Assembly (NCBI GenBank): GCA_904501955.1
Contig: CAJGCY010000002.1
Location: forward strand, 1-64,000
Source: an uncultured Akkermansia sp.
Lineage (GTDB): Bacteria; Verrucomicrobiota; Verrucomicrobiia; Verrucomicrobiales; Akkermansiaceae
Length of the DNA stretch: 64,000 nt
Reading direction: 5' to 3'
This document shows positions 9,802 through 19,026 of this stretch, piece after piece. Both the position numbers and the translations under genes were made by a program. Position 1 is the stretch's first letter. The number at the start of each line of letters is the position of its first letter. Under the pieces are notes generated by a model that saw nothing but the letters and a program-made list of their open reading frames with translations, searched no databases and was not told the DNA's origin.

Positions 9802-12800
9802 ATGTTGAATCGGCGCAGGGCTACTGTTTTTACATTTTCGATTATTTTGTCTACTATATCGAGGGGTAACTCCAACCCTTTCTCCTTTTCGTACATGTAG
9901 AACAAATCATCAATTTGCTGTGAAATCTCATCATGCACAGATTTATTGTGAGTCCAATCAACTTTACTACAAGTTTCGATAATTTCCGTAATTTTCAATG
10001 ATATTTCTGCGATCTGCTCGTCCCGTAACCGATATTCACCCAGTATACCCAGCAAAACACCATAGAAAGCCTGAGCATGCGCGTTTGCACGAATTATCTG
10101 AGGATAATCAAGGTCGGTTTTACCTCCCAGAAAGTCTTTCATTACTTCACGCATGCGTTTCAGATATTCAGCCTCGGAGATGACTTTATCACGGAACAGA
10201 TTCAATGTTTCCTGTATTCGTTGTGAAAAGTTATCGTAAAAGGCAGGATTTTCCTCACGTTTTTCACTGATGCTGCGAGTCAATAAATTTCGAATAGCTT
10301 CTGCCTTGGCTCGGGAGGAGCCTAATTCATCCAAAGCTTTATCCAATTCCTCTTGATTCTGGATATCAATGGGAGCAGTCAGATACTGTAAATCCCCGAC
10401 ATGCAAATGTTCATCCAGCAAGTTCTGCATCAGGGGACCATATTCGCTATCATCCAGTACATCGCAATAGCGGATTCTCACACTCCGACGTACCTTGCAG
10501 AAAAAGGCAAACGTATGCTTGTATCGCTCAATTTCTGTCTCTGTTAATTTACGGTACGCAAGCTCGGAATTAAGAACCGTATTCAACGCTCGTCCGTACA
10601 GAGACAGTTTCTTGTAAAAGGCATCCCTTTTCTTATTATCTGCCAGAGATTCTTCTATTGACTCCGGGTCAGACATATCTACCTTACTGCCAAATTCATC
10701 CAGTAAATGAGTGTATGCCTCCTTTAATTTGGCAATTTCTGCTACAATGTCAGTGAGGCTACCGCGCAGATCGGCGAAAGCATAGTTTTCTAATCCGGCG
10801 CCGCTGTACATTTCCATGGCTTCATTCAGCTCCTTTACCTGGCAGCGGTAATCAATCACCAATCCGTAGTCTTTCCCTTCAGCCAGTCGATTTGTTCTGG
10901 CAATCGCCTGCAACAGATTATGCTCCCGAAGTTCCTTGTCTATATACAGCACTTGGCACACCGGCGCATCAAATCCGGTCAGAAGCTTGCTGCACACGAT
11001 AATGATGTCAATTCCTCCATTGCGGTACAGTTCTTTAATCGTTTCTTCATAGGTTTCTGCATCGCCGTAGCTCTCCATCATCCTATTCCAGAATGCCACT
11101 ACCTTGGCATCACCGGATTCGTCCTCTCCATCAGGAGCTTCTCGCAAATCCGGTGCAGATATCAACGCCGCGCATTTCAAATCTCCCAGCTTTTCAAAGC
11201 ATTCCAGATACCGCACGGCATCACGCTTAAAATTACAAGCCAGCATGGCCTTGAAGTTTGTCTTCTGTATTGCTGTGCAGAAATGCATATTTACATCCAG
11301 AGATATACGACGTATGCGGGCTATGGTGGAACTAACGCGACGCAAGGTGCTCCACTTGCGGCTCAAATCATCACGCTGACTAGGAGTCAAGCGCTTCGTT
11401 GTCTGTTCGAACCAAAGGTCGATATTCTTCTCGTCTACATTCTGCTCCACATAGCGCCCCTCATACAGAAGCGGAACAATAGCTCCGTCATTCACTCCAT
11501 CCAAAATCGTATACTGGTGCAGCAGCTGCCCGAAGCGCTCGCAGGTATTACGCCGTTCGCTTTTCATCAAAGGCGTGCCGGTAAATGCCAGGAAACAAGC
11601 TCTTGACAGAACATCCCGCATCTTGGCTGCCAATTTTTCATACTGAGAGCGATGGCCTTCATCCACCAGCACATAAATATCTTCTGAATCGCAACGCAGC
11701 TTCTGATTTGCCGGGGTTTCAAATTTATTTATCAGGGTTGTAATGATATCGACATCGTTATCCTTCAGCAGGCGGGACAAGTGCCCACCACTGGCTGCTT
11801 GAGTCGGGCGCATACGTGTATGGGCAAAGGTATTGCTTATCTGTCGGTCTAATTCCTTTCTATCCGTCACTACCACCACGCGTGGATTTGTACCGTTGCG
11901 GTTCATCAGTAGATATCTTGCCAGCATGGCCATGGTCAAGCTTTTGCCACTTCCTTGCGTGTGCCATATCACACCTCCTTGTCTGCGCCCGTCATTCCGG
12001 CGCTTCTGCACGGTCTGCACGATGCGCTGTATTGCAAAAAACTGCTGGTACCGGGCTATCTTTTTCACCTTGGCATCATACACCACAAAATAACGTATGA
12101 GTTCCATGGCTCTCTCCGGGCTGAACAGAGAACAAAATACCCTATCCTGTTCCGTGGGCTTGCGACCGGAGACTAATTCACCGGGCAAGGCTGTATGATA
12201 GCGTTCATCTTCTTCCTTCCATTTCCCCCAGAATTTGCGAGGGGTATCTGTTGTGGCATATCGCACATCATTCCTGTTTGTTGCCACCACCATCTGCGCG
12301 TACTTGTATAAGTGGGGAATCCATTCTCGTCCCTGATTGCGTAGGTGCTGTGCAATCGCTTCTTCCACTTTGTTGACCGGCGCTTTGCATTCTATCACCG
12401 CAAAGGGAATACCGTTAATGAACAATAGCAGATCAGGCTGCGCATTGTGCTGCTTATCCACACTCTCTACGGCAAATTCCTCCGTCACATGGAAGCGGTT
12501 GTTCTGCGGGCAATCCCAATCTATGAATTTCAGGTTAAAACTCTGCACATGCCCCTCGCCTACATGCTCAGGATAGCTGCTGCCCAGCATCAGCATATCA
12601 TAAACTTGCTCGCTGGCACGAACCAGCCCGGTCACAATAGGAGCATCCAGTTCATCCATGGCTCGCTCAATATTGCTTGCGGAAAATTCATTCTCCACGC
12701 CTCCATATTTATAGCGGTTCAGCTTCCGTAACAGCCCGCGCAGTACATCACGCAGTAGCACATGATAGCCGCTTCCCCGCTGTTTACGGCAATCCTCCGG

Positions 12801-12887
12801 ACTCAGATATTCATATCCAAGCCCCTGCAACACCTCCAGGGCCGTGCGCTTTGTCGCGTTCTTTTCTAAATATTGTTCAGCGTTCAT
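9798..12887 (-). CDS. hsdR: Type I restriction enzyme, R (motor/nuclease) subunit HsdR
   Basis: 1029 residues, the usual length. The N-terminal endonuclease motif is QPDLLLFINGIPFAVIECKAP-like, with D and ExK (ECK) near 150-170. The motor has Walker A TQGSGKS (about 310), the box VLVDEGHRS, the motif FTGTPL, and the later helicase motif QAIARTNR. It should cut unmodified DNA after translocation in complex with HsdM and HsdS encoded upstream in the same direction. The start is ATG 12887 and no SD is visible. Between it and hsdS sits an unrelated small gene, so the hsd genes are not contiguous. Confidence 0.95.
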   Translation of the reverse strand: MNAEQYLEKNATKRTALEVLQGLGYEYLSPEDCRKQRGSGYHVLLRDVLRGLLRKLNRYKYGGVENEFSASNIERAMDELDAPIVTGLVRASEQVYDMLMLGSSYPEHVGEGHVQSFNLKFIDWDCPQNNRFHVTEEFAVESVDKQHNAQPDLLLFINGIPFAVIECKAPVNKVEEAIAQHLRNQGREWIPHLYKYAQMVVATNRNDVRYATTDTPRKFWGKWKEEDERYHTALPGELVSGRKPTEQDRVFCSLFSPERAMELIRYFVVYDAKVKKIARYQQFFAIQRIVQTVQKRRNDGRRQGGVIWHTQGSGKSLTMAMLARYLLMNRNGTNPRVVVVTDRKELDRQISNTFAHTRMRPTQAASGGHLSRLLKDNDVDIITTLINKFETPANQKLRCDSEDIYVLVDEGHRSQYEKLAAKMRDVLSRACFLAFTGTPLMKSERRNTCERFGQLLHQYTILDGVNDGAIVPLLYEGRYVEQNVDEKNIDLWFEQTTKRLTPSQRDDLSRKWSTLRRVSSTIARIRRISLDVNMHFCTAIQKTNFKAMLACNFKRDAVRYLECFEKLGDLKCAALISAPDLREAPDGEDESGDAKVVAFWNRMMESYGDAETYEETIKELYRNGGIDIIIVCSKLLTGFDAPVCQVLYIDKELREHNLLQAIARTNRLAEGKDYGLVIDYRCQVKELNEAMEMYSGAGLENYAFADLRGSLTDIVAEIAKLKEAYTHLLDEFGSKVDMSDPESIEESLADNKKRDAFYKKLSLYGRALNTVLNSELAYRKLTETEIERYKHTFAFFCKVRRSVRIRYCDVLDDSEYGPLMQNLLDEHLHVGDLQYLTAPIDIQNQEELDKALDELGSSRAKAEAIRNLLTRSISEKREENPAFYDNFSQRIQETLNLFRDKVISEAEYLKRMREVMKDFLGGKTDLDYPQIIRANAHAQAFYGVLLGILGEYRLRDEQIAEISLKITEIIETCSKVDWTHNKSVHDEISQQIDDLFYMYEKEKGLELPLDIVDKIIENVKTVALRRFNI

Positions 12888-12934
12888 TTTCTAGTGATTG
12901 ATGTGAGCGAGAGCCGAAGCTCCCGCTCAGTTGT

Positions 12935-13171
12935 TTATCGTCTATCGCGGGGCGGGCATGGGTCATTGCCATGACTATCCGGATTTTGTATCCTTCCGTT
13001 CTTCAGGTGCGGAATCAATTCCGTCCCCTGATTGCGGCTCATGCGTCTGCCCGCTTCCATTGCTTCGCCCTTGGTGGCATAGCGACCACTGACACGTTGT
13101 GCGTGCTCCCGCTTTACATCCCAACTCCCGTGTAGGGGATTGTGTACGACATGATGTTCTTTTCTATTCAT
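12935..13171 (-). CDS. DUF2188 small protein
   Basis: 78 residues matching the DUF2188 pattern: HHVVHNP, GSWDVKRE, YATKGEAMEAGR, RNQGTELI and a tail with SHGNDPCPP. Function unknown; the family is a small domain of about 60-80 residues, common near stress and defence genes. Unlike nearly every other gene here it has a textbook ribosome binding site, AAAGGAG at 13180-13186, 8 nt before ATG. This suggests that it came from a donor that uses SD-led translation. It lies between hsdS and hsdR. Confidence 0.8.
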   Translation of the reverse strand: MNRKEHHVVHNPLHGSWDVKREHAQRVSGRYATKGEAMEAGRRMSRNQGTELIPHLKNGRIQNPDSHGNDPCPPRDRR

Positions 13172-13179
13172 ATTATCAT

Positions 13180-13186
13180 CTCCTTT
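13180..13186 (-). promoter_or_regulatory. Canonical Shine-Dalgarno site, unusual for this genome
   Basis: AAAGGAG on the minus strand, 8 nt before the ATG of the DUF2188 gene. It is the only strong SD I found in the window. Confidence 0.75.
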
Positions 13187-13230
13187 CTATTTTTTATAAC
13201 AAAGTTTTATGGTCATTTCCGGTTCTCCCT

Positions 13231-14412
13231 TCATACCTTAACTCTAATCTTTCCCGTCAGCAACTGCTGCATCAGAGCCTTTTTCTTAAATTGTTCTTGC
13301 TTGATTTCATTTTCACATAAAGTAATAACCTCATCTACCCGACGAAACACGTCAACAATGGACGTCTGCTCAGACAGAGAAGGATGATTTATGCAAAATG
13401 ACAAAAAATCATTAGGATTAATCCTTTTTGCTTTTCTCCCCCCATTTGCTATCGCTCCATTTCTTTTGTAAAAAGCAGCATCCGACACGCACAGCAACAG
13501 AAATTCAGTATTAATATGATGAACATCAAAAGCTGGCAAATCAATAGTGCTTTCATAGCCATCCAGTTCATCAGGTATAATGCCAAAAGCACCATTTAGA
13601 AAATCTAGTTTACTATATATGAATTGACCTTTCGTTCGTCTGAAATATGCGGTATTTTCGCTTCCAGAGAGAGTTTCTTTTTTTTCGGTAACGCCTTTAC
13701 CCCAAAGTTTAACTGTCAATTTCTTTGCAGTCATACCATTACTTCCTCTCAATCTACTCTCTGTTAAAAAGTCACTTAAAGGATTTTGCTTCCACTTATC
13801 AGAAAAAGATGAAAAACGTCTTTTCCCACTCAGCAATACCTGGCACAAATATTTCTTCAATCGCTTCTTCTCTTCCAGTAATTTCGTTTTGAGTTCAATT
13901 ATCCTATCCTGAGCAGAAAGAATCTCGACAATTTTCCGCTGCTCGGCAATGGGGGGTAACTTTATTAACATGGAGAAAAAATCCTTATCAGATACATTCA
14001 TTCGGTCGTGTCGTGCTCCTGTATTTGCGACGCTCCGAATGTATTCATGCCACATCGAGGTCTGAAAATAATATTTCAAATATTTATCATACACACGTTC
14101 TGTCTTGCAGGAAAATACTGTATACAGAGGGGACACTACCCCGTCACAACAATCATTCTGATTGATGGGACCACATGGTGCCGTCGTAGAAATGCGAGGA
14201 TTATAAATAAAATCACCAATTTTCACAACATAATATCGGTCTATATTTTCCTCATTAGCTATGTTCTTATCAAATTGAATATTCTGTGGAACAATCCCAT
14301 GTTTCGAGCTATTTGATAAAATTACAGAATACTTTAAATCAGTATTTTTTTCTATCTTTTTTTTCGTTATCGTAGATAACAAACATGTATCATAAACTCT
14401 TGAAGATTTCAT
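13231..14412 (-). CDS. hsdS: Type I restriction enzyme, full-length specificity subunit HsdS
   Basis: 393 residues with the usual plan: first target recognition domain (1-150), central conserved helix beginning LPPIAEQRKIVEILSAQD and continuing as a Lys-rich coiled coil (about 155-205), second recognition domain (210-330), and a C-terminal conserved helix starting LSEQTSIVDVF. It gives sequence specificity to the HsdM methylase and HsdR nuclease. It is AT-rich compared with flanking housekeeping genes, as is common for hsdS. A second, half-length S-like gene begins the same gene string at 18771. Confidence 0.9.
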   Translation of the reverse strand: MKSSRVYDTCLLSTITKKKIEKNTDLKYSVILSNSSKHGIVPQNIQFDKNIANEENIDRYYVVKIGDFIYNPRISTTAPCGPINQNDCCDGVVSPLYTVFSCKTERVYDKYLKYYFQTSMWHEYIRSVANTGARHDRMNVSDKDFFSMLIKLPPIAEQRKIVEILSAQDRIIELKTKLLEEKKRLKKYLCQVLLSGKRRFSSFSDKWKQNPLSDFLTESRLRGSNGMTAKKLTVKLWGKGVTEKKETLSGSENTAYFRRTKGQFIYSKLDFLNGAFGIIPDELDGYESTIDLPAFDVHHINTEFLLLCVSDAAFYKRNGAIANGGRKAKRINPNDFLSFCINHPSLSEQTSIVDVFRRVDEVITLCENEIKQEQFKKKALMQQLLTGKIRVKV

Positions 14413-14547
14413 ATTTTCAATTAGTTACGCATGAAACAATACTTACCAAATGTTTTTCTCACATTGTGATGGTGTTGTGCCTGAATACATCTTACTCACA
14501 TCCCTCAGTTGTTTTTTCAATCCAGTGGTATTAAAAAATCCATTTTA

Positions 14548-15636
14548 TCACATGTTACGATTCGGATTAAAAAACGCCGCAAGAGCTTCCAACCGTCGAT
14601 TATACTCTTGTAGCCAGATGGGCTGTGCCATTTTATTTGCAATCATTGTAGTTTGACGGACGGCTTCCGCGAAGGCCTCTATATTAAATCTTGCATATTC
14701 ATTATAACCTATTTTAGGCTTATTAGGTTCGCTCACATTAGCAACCTGTTCTGATATCGTCTGACTAGTGTATTGTCTTGTTTCATTAACATCTTTAAAA
14801 TGTTTAACTCTCAACTTATTCGATGTCGATATACTGTCTATGATATTTTTTACTAGAGTATCTAGTTCATGACCTTCACGATAATCAGCATCGGCAAAAT
14901 AATCTATTCTATCGTCTTTAATCATCTTATATACCTTATCTTTAAGAATAGATGAAGACGAGTTATATACGCCTATTGAGTATCCACCTTTTTCTTTCAC
15001 GAGCTTCATGCAGGGAACATCTGTATCACTGTCACCGACATATATCATGTGCTCAAAAGGAATCCGAATTTCATCCGGTGCAAAGTAATCATTTACCCTA
15101 CCATCATTAACATCGTAGACCCCTTTTTGTATTCGAAACAAAAACTGTGTTTTATTGGTGTAGTTAACAGCTTGGGCTGGCCAAACTGCTACTCCTTTTT
15201 CATCATAATAAAATGAGCTGGCATATATTTGCTTGAAGAATCCATTTTTTGCCATATCCGTACCCTCAATCATCTCCTTCAAACCTGAAGAAATAATATA
15301 ATGCTCTACCACTACGCCTACTTCACGTCCATAATCACTTATTCTCTTAAACCATTCCTTAACACCAGGAAAAAGTGCCACTTTAGCACCATATTCAGCC
15401 AAGGCTTTTTTGTTAAGTATTAAGTTTCCACGAGCTTCTTGCATCATTGTATACATGTAAGCAAGATTAGTATCCATTCCATTATCACGAGCTAAGGAAT
15501 TTGATTTTTGCCAAAACTCTTCAACATTCATATTAACGCTCTGTATATACCCTTGCGCCTGCATGTCATCAGGTGACAGAGTTTTATCAAAGTCGTAACA
15601 AATTGCAACAACAGGTAATCTTTCGTCTTTATCCAT
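14548..15636 (-). CDS. HAD-superfamily phosphatase-like protein in the R-M island
   Basis: 362 residues. HAD motif I is CYDFDKTL (residues 12-19, DxDxT-type with Lys in place of the residue before T), motif II is IISSG, and motif IV is VGDSDTDVPC. Charged C-terminal 110 residues follow the catalytic core. HAD proteins of this length recur inside type I R-M loci, with unknown role. The substrate is not predictable. The gene is very AT-rich, starts TTATG-style without SD, and ends about 135 nt before hsdS, so it is read in the same direction as the hsd genes. Confidence 0.8.
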   Translation of the reverse strand: MDKDERLPVVAICYDFDKTLSPDDMQAQGYIQSVNMNVEEFWQKSNSLARDNGMDTNLAYMYTMMQEARGNLILNKKALAEYGAKVALFPGVKEWFKRISDYGREVGVVVEHYIISSGLKEMIEGTDMAKNGFFKQIYASSFYYDEKGVAVWPAQAVNYTNKTQFLFRIQKGVYDVNDGRVNDYFAPDEIRIPFEHMIYVGDSDTDVPCMKLVKEKGGYSIGVYNSSSSILKDKVYKMIKDDRIDYFADADYREGHELDTLVKNIIDSISTSNKLRVKHFKDVNETRQYTSQTISEQVANVSEPNKPKIGYNEYARFNIEAFAEAVRQTTMIANKMAQPIWLQEYNRRLEALAAFFNPNRNM

Positions 15637-15641
15637 AATCT

Positions 15642-16640
15642 TTAATTTCTCGGTAATTTCTTAATCTGTTTCTCAGCGGCGCGAAGAGATTCCACGAAGG
15701 TAAATTCAACTGGGGAGAGTTCAGCAGTAAGGCGTTGTCTGTATTTGGCGAATTCCTCGGCGGCGCGGCGGTCTGCCAGTTCGCGGGAGATGCGCCCGGC
15801 GTTATCGAGCACATCGCTGCGGGACATGCGCAAGAAGTCATCTACATGAGTAATCCAATCCTTCATGTACATGGGAACACCACGCAGCGCCTGGAGTTCA
15901 GCAAGATCCAGAAAGGCGGAGACGAGGTAGTTGAGTGTTGAAAGCTCCGTTTCCTGAAGATAATTCTTAGCGGTCTGAGCTTCCTGAAGAGTGGGGCGAG
16001 TACCCTTGAATGAGGTCATCCCCATGAGGGGAAGCGCTGCATCAGCACGACCGGCCACGAGTTCTGCTGCGGTTTGCCCGGTGGCTGCATATATCATCTT
16101 ATTCTGTACCACCTTAAAGAAAAGTCGGGTTTCCTCCGCATTTGCGGAATAGTCCATGCTGGTGGCATAAATATCCAGCACCTGGCGCCAGAATACTTTT
16201 TCGGAGGAACGGATGTCGCGAATGCGCTCCAGAAGCTCGCGGAAATAGTTGCCACCACCGGCAGATTTCATCAGGTGGTCATTCATGGCAAAGCCTTTCT
16301 GCAGATATTCCTTCAACACGCGGTTGGCCCACACGCGAAACTGAGTACCACGCAATGACTTCACACGATAACCGACCGCAATCACCACGTCCAGACTGTA
16401 GAGCTGCAGTGGTCTGCCTGCTGTATCAGCCTGCAGGGTTTGCATATTGTCTGCGGAGGAGAGCTCGCCTTCTTCAAAGATGTTATTGATGTGACGATTA
16501 ATGCCGGTGCGGTCTTTTTGAAAAAGCTCGGACATTTGGGCAATGGTGAGCCACACGGTGTCACCATTGAGGTGGACATCCAGTCGAGTTTGACCATCTT
16601 CGGTTTGATACATCAAAATAGGCATATCATTTGCACTCAT
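15642..16640 (-). CDS. RhuM-family protein
   Basis: 332 residues of the RhuM (virulence protein RhuM/YfiI-like) family. The start is ILMYQTEDGQTRLDVHLNGDTVWLTIAQM, of which VWLTIAQMSELF is the family hallmark, followed by the hairpin domain with RTGINRHINNIFEEGEL and the core YSLDVVIAVGYRVKS. These proteins are frequent passengers of type I R-M operons and some act as toxin or abortive-infection modules; the mode of action is unproven. It overlaps the end of hsdM by four bases (ATGA at 16637-16640), so it is translationally coupled to the methylase. Confidence 0.85.
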   Translation of the reverse strand: MSANDMPILMYQTEDGQTRLDVHLNGDTVWLTIAQMSELFQKDRTGINRHINNIFEEGELSSADNMQTLQADTAGRPLQLYSLDVVIAVGYRVKSLRGTQFRVWANRVLKEYLQKGFAMNDHLMKSAGGGNYFRELLERIRDIRSSEKVFWRQVLDIYATSMDYSANAEETRLFFKVVQNKMIYAATGQTAAELVAGRADAALPLMGMTSFKGTRPTLQEAQTAKNYLQETELSTLNYLVSAFLDLAELQALRGVPMYMKDWITHVDDFLRMSRSDVLDNAGRISRELADRRAAEEFAKYRQRLTAELSPVEFTFVESLRAAEKQIKKLPRN

Positions 16641-18172
16641 AATCCCAGTTCCTCAAGGTATTTGTTCATCTGTGCCTGTACAATGGCCAATTCTTCTTCC
16701 AGTTTGGCGATATTTTGTTTTACTTCTGCAATGTCAATTTCCTCTTCTTCCTCGAAGGTGTCGACATAGCGGGGGATATTGAGGTTGTAATCATTCTCCT
16801 GAACCTCCTTTTTGGTGGCAAGGTAACTGAACTTATCGATTGTCCTGCGCGCGGTGTAGGTATCCACGATTCGGGCAATATCTGTATCCCGTAAACGGTT
16901 CTGATTTTTGCCCTTCTCGAAGCAGTCATCGCCTGAGGCATCGATAAACAGAATGTCAGTAGTGGGACGAGCCTTTCGGAACACGAGAATACAGGCAGGA
17001 ATACCTGTGCCATAGAATAAATTGGCAGGCAGCCCAATCACGGCATCCAACCAGTCATGCTCCACGAGAGCCTTGCGAATTTTACCCTCGCCGGCACCGC
17101 GGAACAGTACACCATGCGGAAGCACGACGGCCATGCGCCCGGAATCTGCATCCAGACATTTGAGCATGTGCAGTACAAAGGCATAATCACCCTTGGATGA
17201 CGGAGGTACACCATCAGAGAATCGATTCCACACATCCAGAGAGGGAATCATTTTTTTGACAGGCTTGCCCTTTTCATCCACAACATCGCCGGTAAGGAAA
17301 GCGCTGTCCCATTTATCAAGAGAGAAGGGAGGATTGGCCACGACCACCTGAAAGCTCATGAGATTATCATCCTTGATATTTTGAGGATTCGCAATCGTAT
17401 CTCCCTGCCATATGCTGGCATCTTTCACACCGTGCAAAAACATGTTCATGGTGCAGAGCGCCCAGGTCTGGGCATTTAATTCCTGCCCATATACGGCAGC
17501 TTTCCCTCCGGGCACCTTTTTATAAGCCTTGAGCAGAAGGCCGCCGCTACCGCAAGTCGGATCGTAAATGCGGTCATTTTCGCGAGGCGAGACAAGCGTG
17601 GCAACCAGCTCAGAAACCTCCTTGGGAGTGAAGAACTCACCCCCTTTCTTTCCGGCGTCTGAGGCGAAGTTGGCAATCATGTATTCATATGCATCGCCGA
17701 TAATATCAGCGTTATCCAATACCGAAGGACGAAGATTCAGCTTGCTGAAATCCTCTAGCAAATTGCGAAGCACTGTATTCTTTGTCTTTGTGTCACCAAA
17801 ATCCACCTGAGAATTAAAGTCAATGGCGCGGAATACGTTGCGGAGCTTTCCACTGTTCTGGTCCTCAATTCTTGCCAGAGCAACGTTGATTTTCTGCCCA
17901 ATCTCCGGATCGTGACGATTATCGTAGAGGTAATCGAAGGTGGATTCATCATCTATAACGAAGCTTTCACGACTCATAGCGCGTTTGATGCGCTCCTCAT
18001 TGCCGTTATATCGCACTGTATACATCTCCCGTTTCTCTGCCGTTACATCACTAAGGTACTTCACAAAAAGCATTGAGAGAATGTAATCCTTATATCGGGA
18101 GCTATCTATCTTGCCACGGAAGCTGTCGCAGGCTTTCCAGAGCACTTGCTCTATATCATTTTTTGTTGTCAT
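16637..18172 (-). CDS. hsdM: Type I restriction enzyme, M (methylase) subunit HsdM
   Basis: 511 residues. An N-terminal helical domain is followed by the adenine methylase core, with the SAM-binding motif DPTCGSGGLLL near 205 and the catalytic motif VVANPPFS near 277. Adenine-N6 methylation of the target protects self DNA; the subunit also forms the core of the restriction complex. The C-terminal 40 residues form a charged coiled coil (DTFEEEEEIDIAEVKQN) that usually contacts HsdS. It starts 2 nt after the stop of the half-length HsdS-like gene and overlaps the RhuM gene, so it belongs to the same transcript. Confidence 0.95.
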   Translation of the reverse strand: MTTKNDIEQVLWKACDSFRGKIDSSRYKDYILSMLFVKYLSDVTAEKREMYTVRYNGNEERIKRAMSRESFVIDDESTFDYLYDNRHDPEIGQKINVALARIEDQNSGKLRNVFRAIDFNSQVDFGDTKTKNTVLRNLLEDFSKLNLRPSVLDNADIIGDAYEYMIANFASDAGKKGGEFFTPKEVSELVATLVSPRENDRIYDPTCGSGGLLLKAYKKVPGGKAAVYGQELNAQTWALCTMNMFLHGVKDASIWQGDTIANPQNIKDDNLMSFQVVVANPPFSLDKWDSAFLTGDVVDEKGKPVKKMIPSLDVWNRFSDGVPPSSKGDYAFVLHMLKCLDADSGRMAVVLPHGVLFRGAGEGKIRKALVEHDWLDAVIGLPANLFYGTGIPACILVFRKARPTTDILFIDASGDDCFEKGKNQNRLRDTDIARIVDTYTARRTIDKFSYLATKKEVQENDYNLNIPRYVDTFEEEEEIDIAEVKQNIAKLEEELAIVQAQMNKYLEELGL

Positions 18173-18174
18173 GA

Positions 18175-18771
18175 TTATTTCGTTGTATTGTAAATATTTT
18201 CTGTAAGTAGTTGAGCCAGTTGAGAACGCTCTTTCATGAGCAGCTTCATCAAAAACTGCTCACGCTGGTGCAAAGTCTGCAACTTTGCAATCTTTCTTTG
18301 TTCAACCATAGGAGGAAGTGAAATTTTCAACTCTGAAAAAAACTGAGGTCTGACAGCATTCAACATGTTTGCTGAAGTGTTTTCGTATATTCGACGGCGT
18401 GTGCTCTGTCGATTAAGCATCCAATGCAAATAATCTGAATCCAGTCTGTCATTATTCGGGCGAATAATGACAAAATGAGATGAAACAAGCAGGCCCGCAC
18501 TTTGCTCATCTATTATTACTGCTGAATAAGGCCACGTAAGTCGCACAATCACGTCTCCTATGTTGGTAAGATATGTATTCGACAGTACCCCGATTGAAAT
18601 GTACATATCAAGCTCCGACATATCCAACACGCCATCCTCCTTCACGGCTCGAAGAGTTAGCAATGCGTACATTTCTCCATCTTCTCCCTTCGATTTTTTT
18701 CTAGACAACACCAAACCGCTGCGCACTGATGCCAGTTCGCATAAGGCTATTTTTTTGCTCGTGGATGTCAT
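18175..18771 (-). CDS. Half-length HsdS-like protein (one recognition domain), first gene of the R-M operon
   Basis: 198 residues, about half the normal S subunit. It has a single recognition-like domain (1-140) and one conserved helix beginning LPPMVEQRKIAKLQ. Half-S proteins can act as dimers, and short S-like proteins are often found before hsdM. The frame is open to a TTG at 18777, but ATG 18771 is preferred because it sits 6 nt after a good -10 box. It could supply a second specificity, pair with the full HsdS, or regulate the operon. It is a complete reading frame with no sign of decay. Confidence 0.75.
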   Translation of the reverse strand: MTSTSKKIALCELASVRSGLVLSRKKSKGEDGEMYALLTLRAVKEDGVLDMSELDMYISIGVLSNTYLTNIGDVIVRLTWPYSAVIIDEQSAGLLVSSHFVIIRPNNDRLDSDYLHWMLNRQSTRRRIYENTSANMLNAVRPQFFSELKISLPPMVEQRKIAKLQTLHQREQFLMKLLMKERSQLAQLLTENIYNTTK

Positions 18772-18839
18772 GCGCAAAAAATAACATAAGAATAGATATT
18801 AATCAAGCCTTTTTTTATTGTTATGCGCAAAAAAGAACA
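18770..18839. promoter_or_regulatory. 17-bp direct repeat pair over the R-M operon promoter
   Basis: ATGCGCAAAAAATAACA (18770-18786) and ATGCGCAAAAAAGAACA (18823-18839) match at 16 of 17 positions. They lie 53 bp apart, about five helical turns. The proximal copy covers the -10 box and start codon of the first gene. The position suggests operator sites, but no regulator is identified. Confidence 0.5.
18778..18806 (-). promoter_or_regulatory. Promoter of the R-M operon
   Basis: -35 TTGATT (18801-18806), 17-nt spacer, extended -10 TGT-TATTTT (18778-18783). ATG follows after 6 nt, predicting a leaderless mRNA. Confidence 0.6.
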
Positions 18840-18985
18840 ATAAAGTGAAAAAAATGCACTTTGTGAAAGTTGAAGGTTCTTGGTTCTTCGTCTAATATTG
18901 TGGAGTTTTTGGGCTTGACCCTTCTTTTTTTGTTGCAATATCAGGACTCCGTAAGGAGTTAAATATAGAGCGATAAACTAAAAAA

Positions 18986-19019
18986 AGCCTGCTTTCCAAA
19001 TTGAGTCGGAAAGCAGGCT
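18986..19019 (-). terminator. Terminator of tRNA-Val
   Basis: A perfect 12-bp stem AGCCTGCTTTCC/GGAAAGCAGGCT with a 10-nt loop, followed on the minus strand by a T-run (complement of 18980-18985). Confidence 0.85.
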
Positions 19020-19026
19020 CGGTGAA

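Noticed and set aside
18841..18985. Possible small RNA or gene between the R-M promoter and tRNA-Val
   Set aside because: It holds a short GGACTCC/GGAGTT hairpin and AT-rich DNA, but no promoter-terminator pair or conserved-looking frame could be supported.
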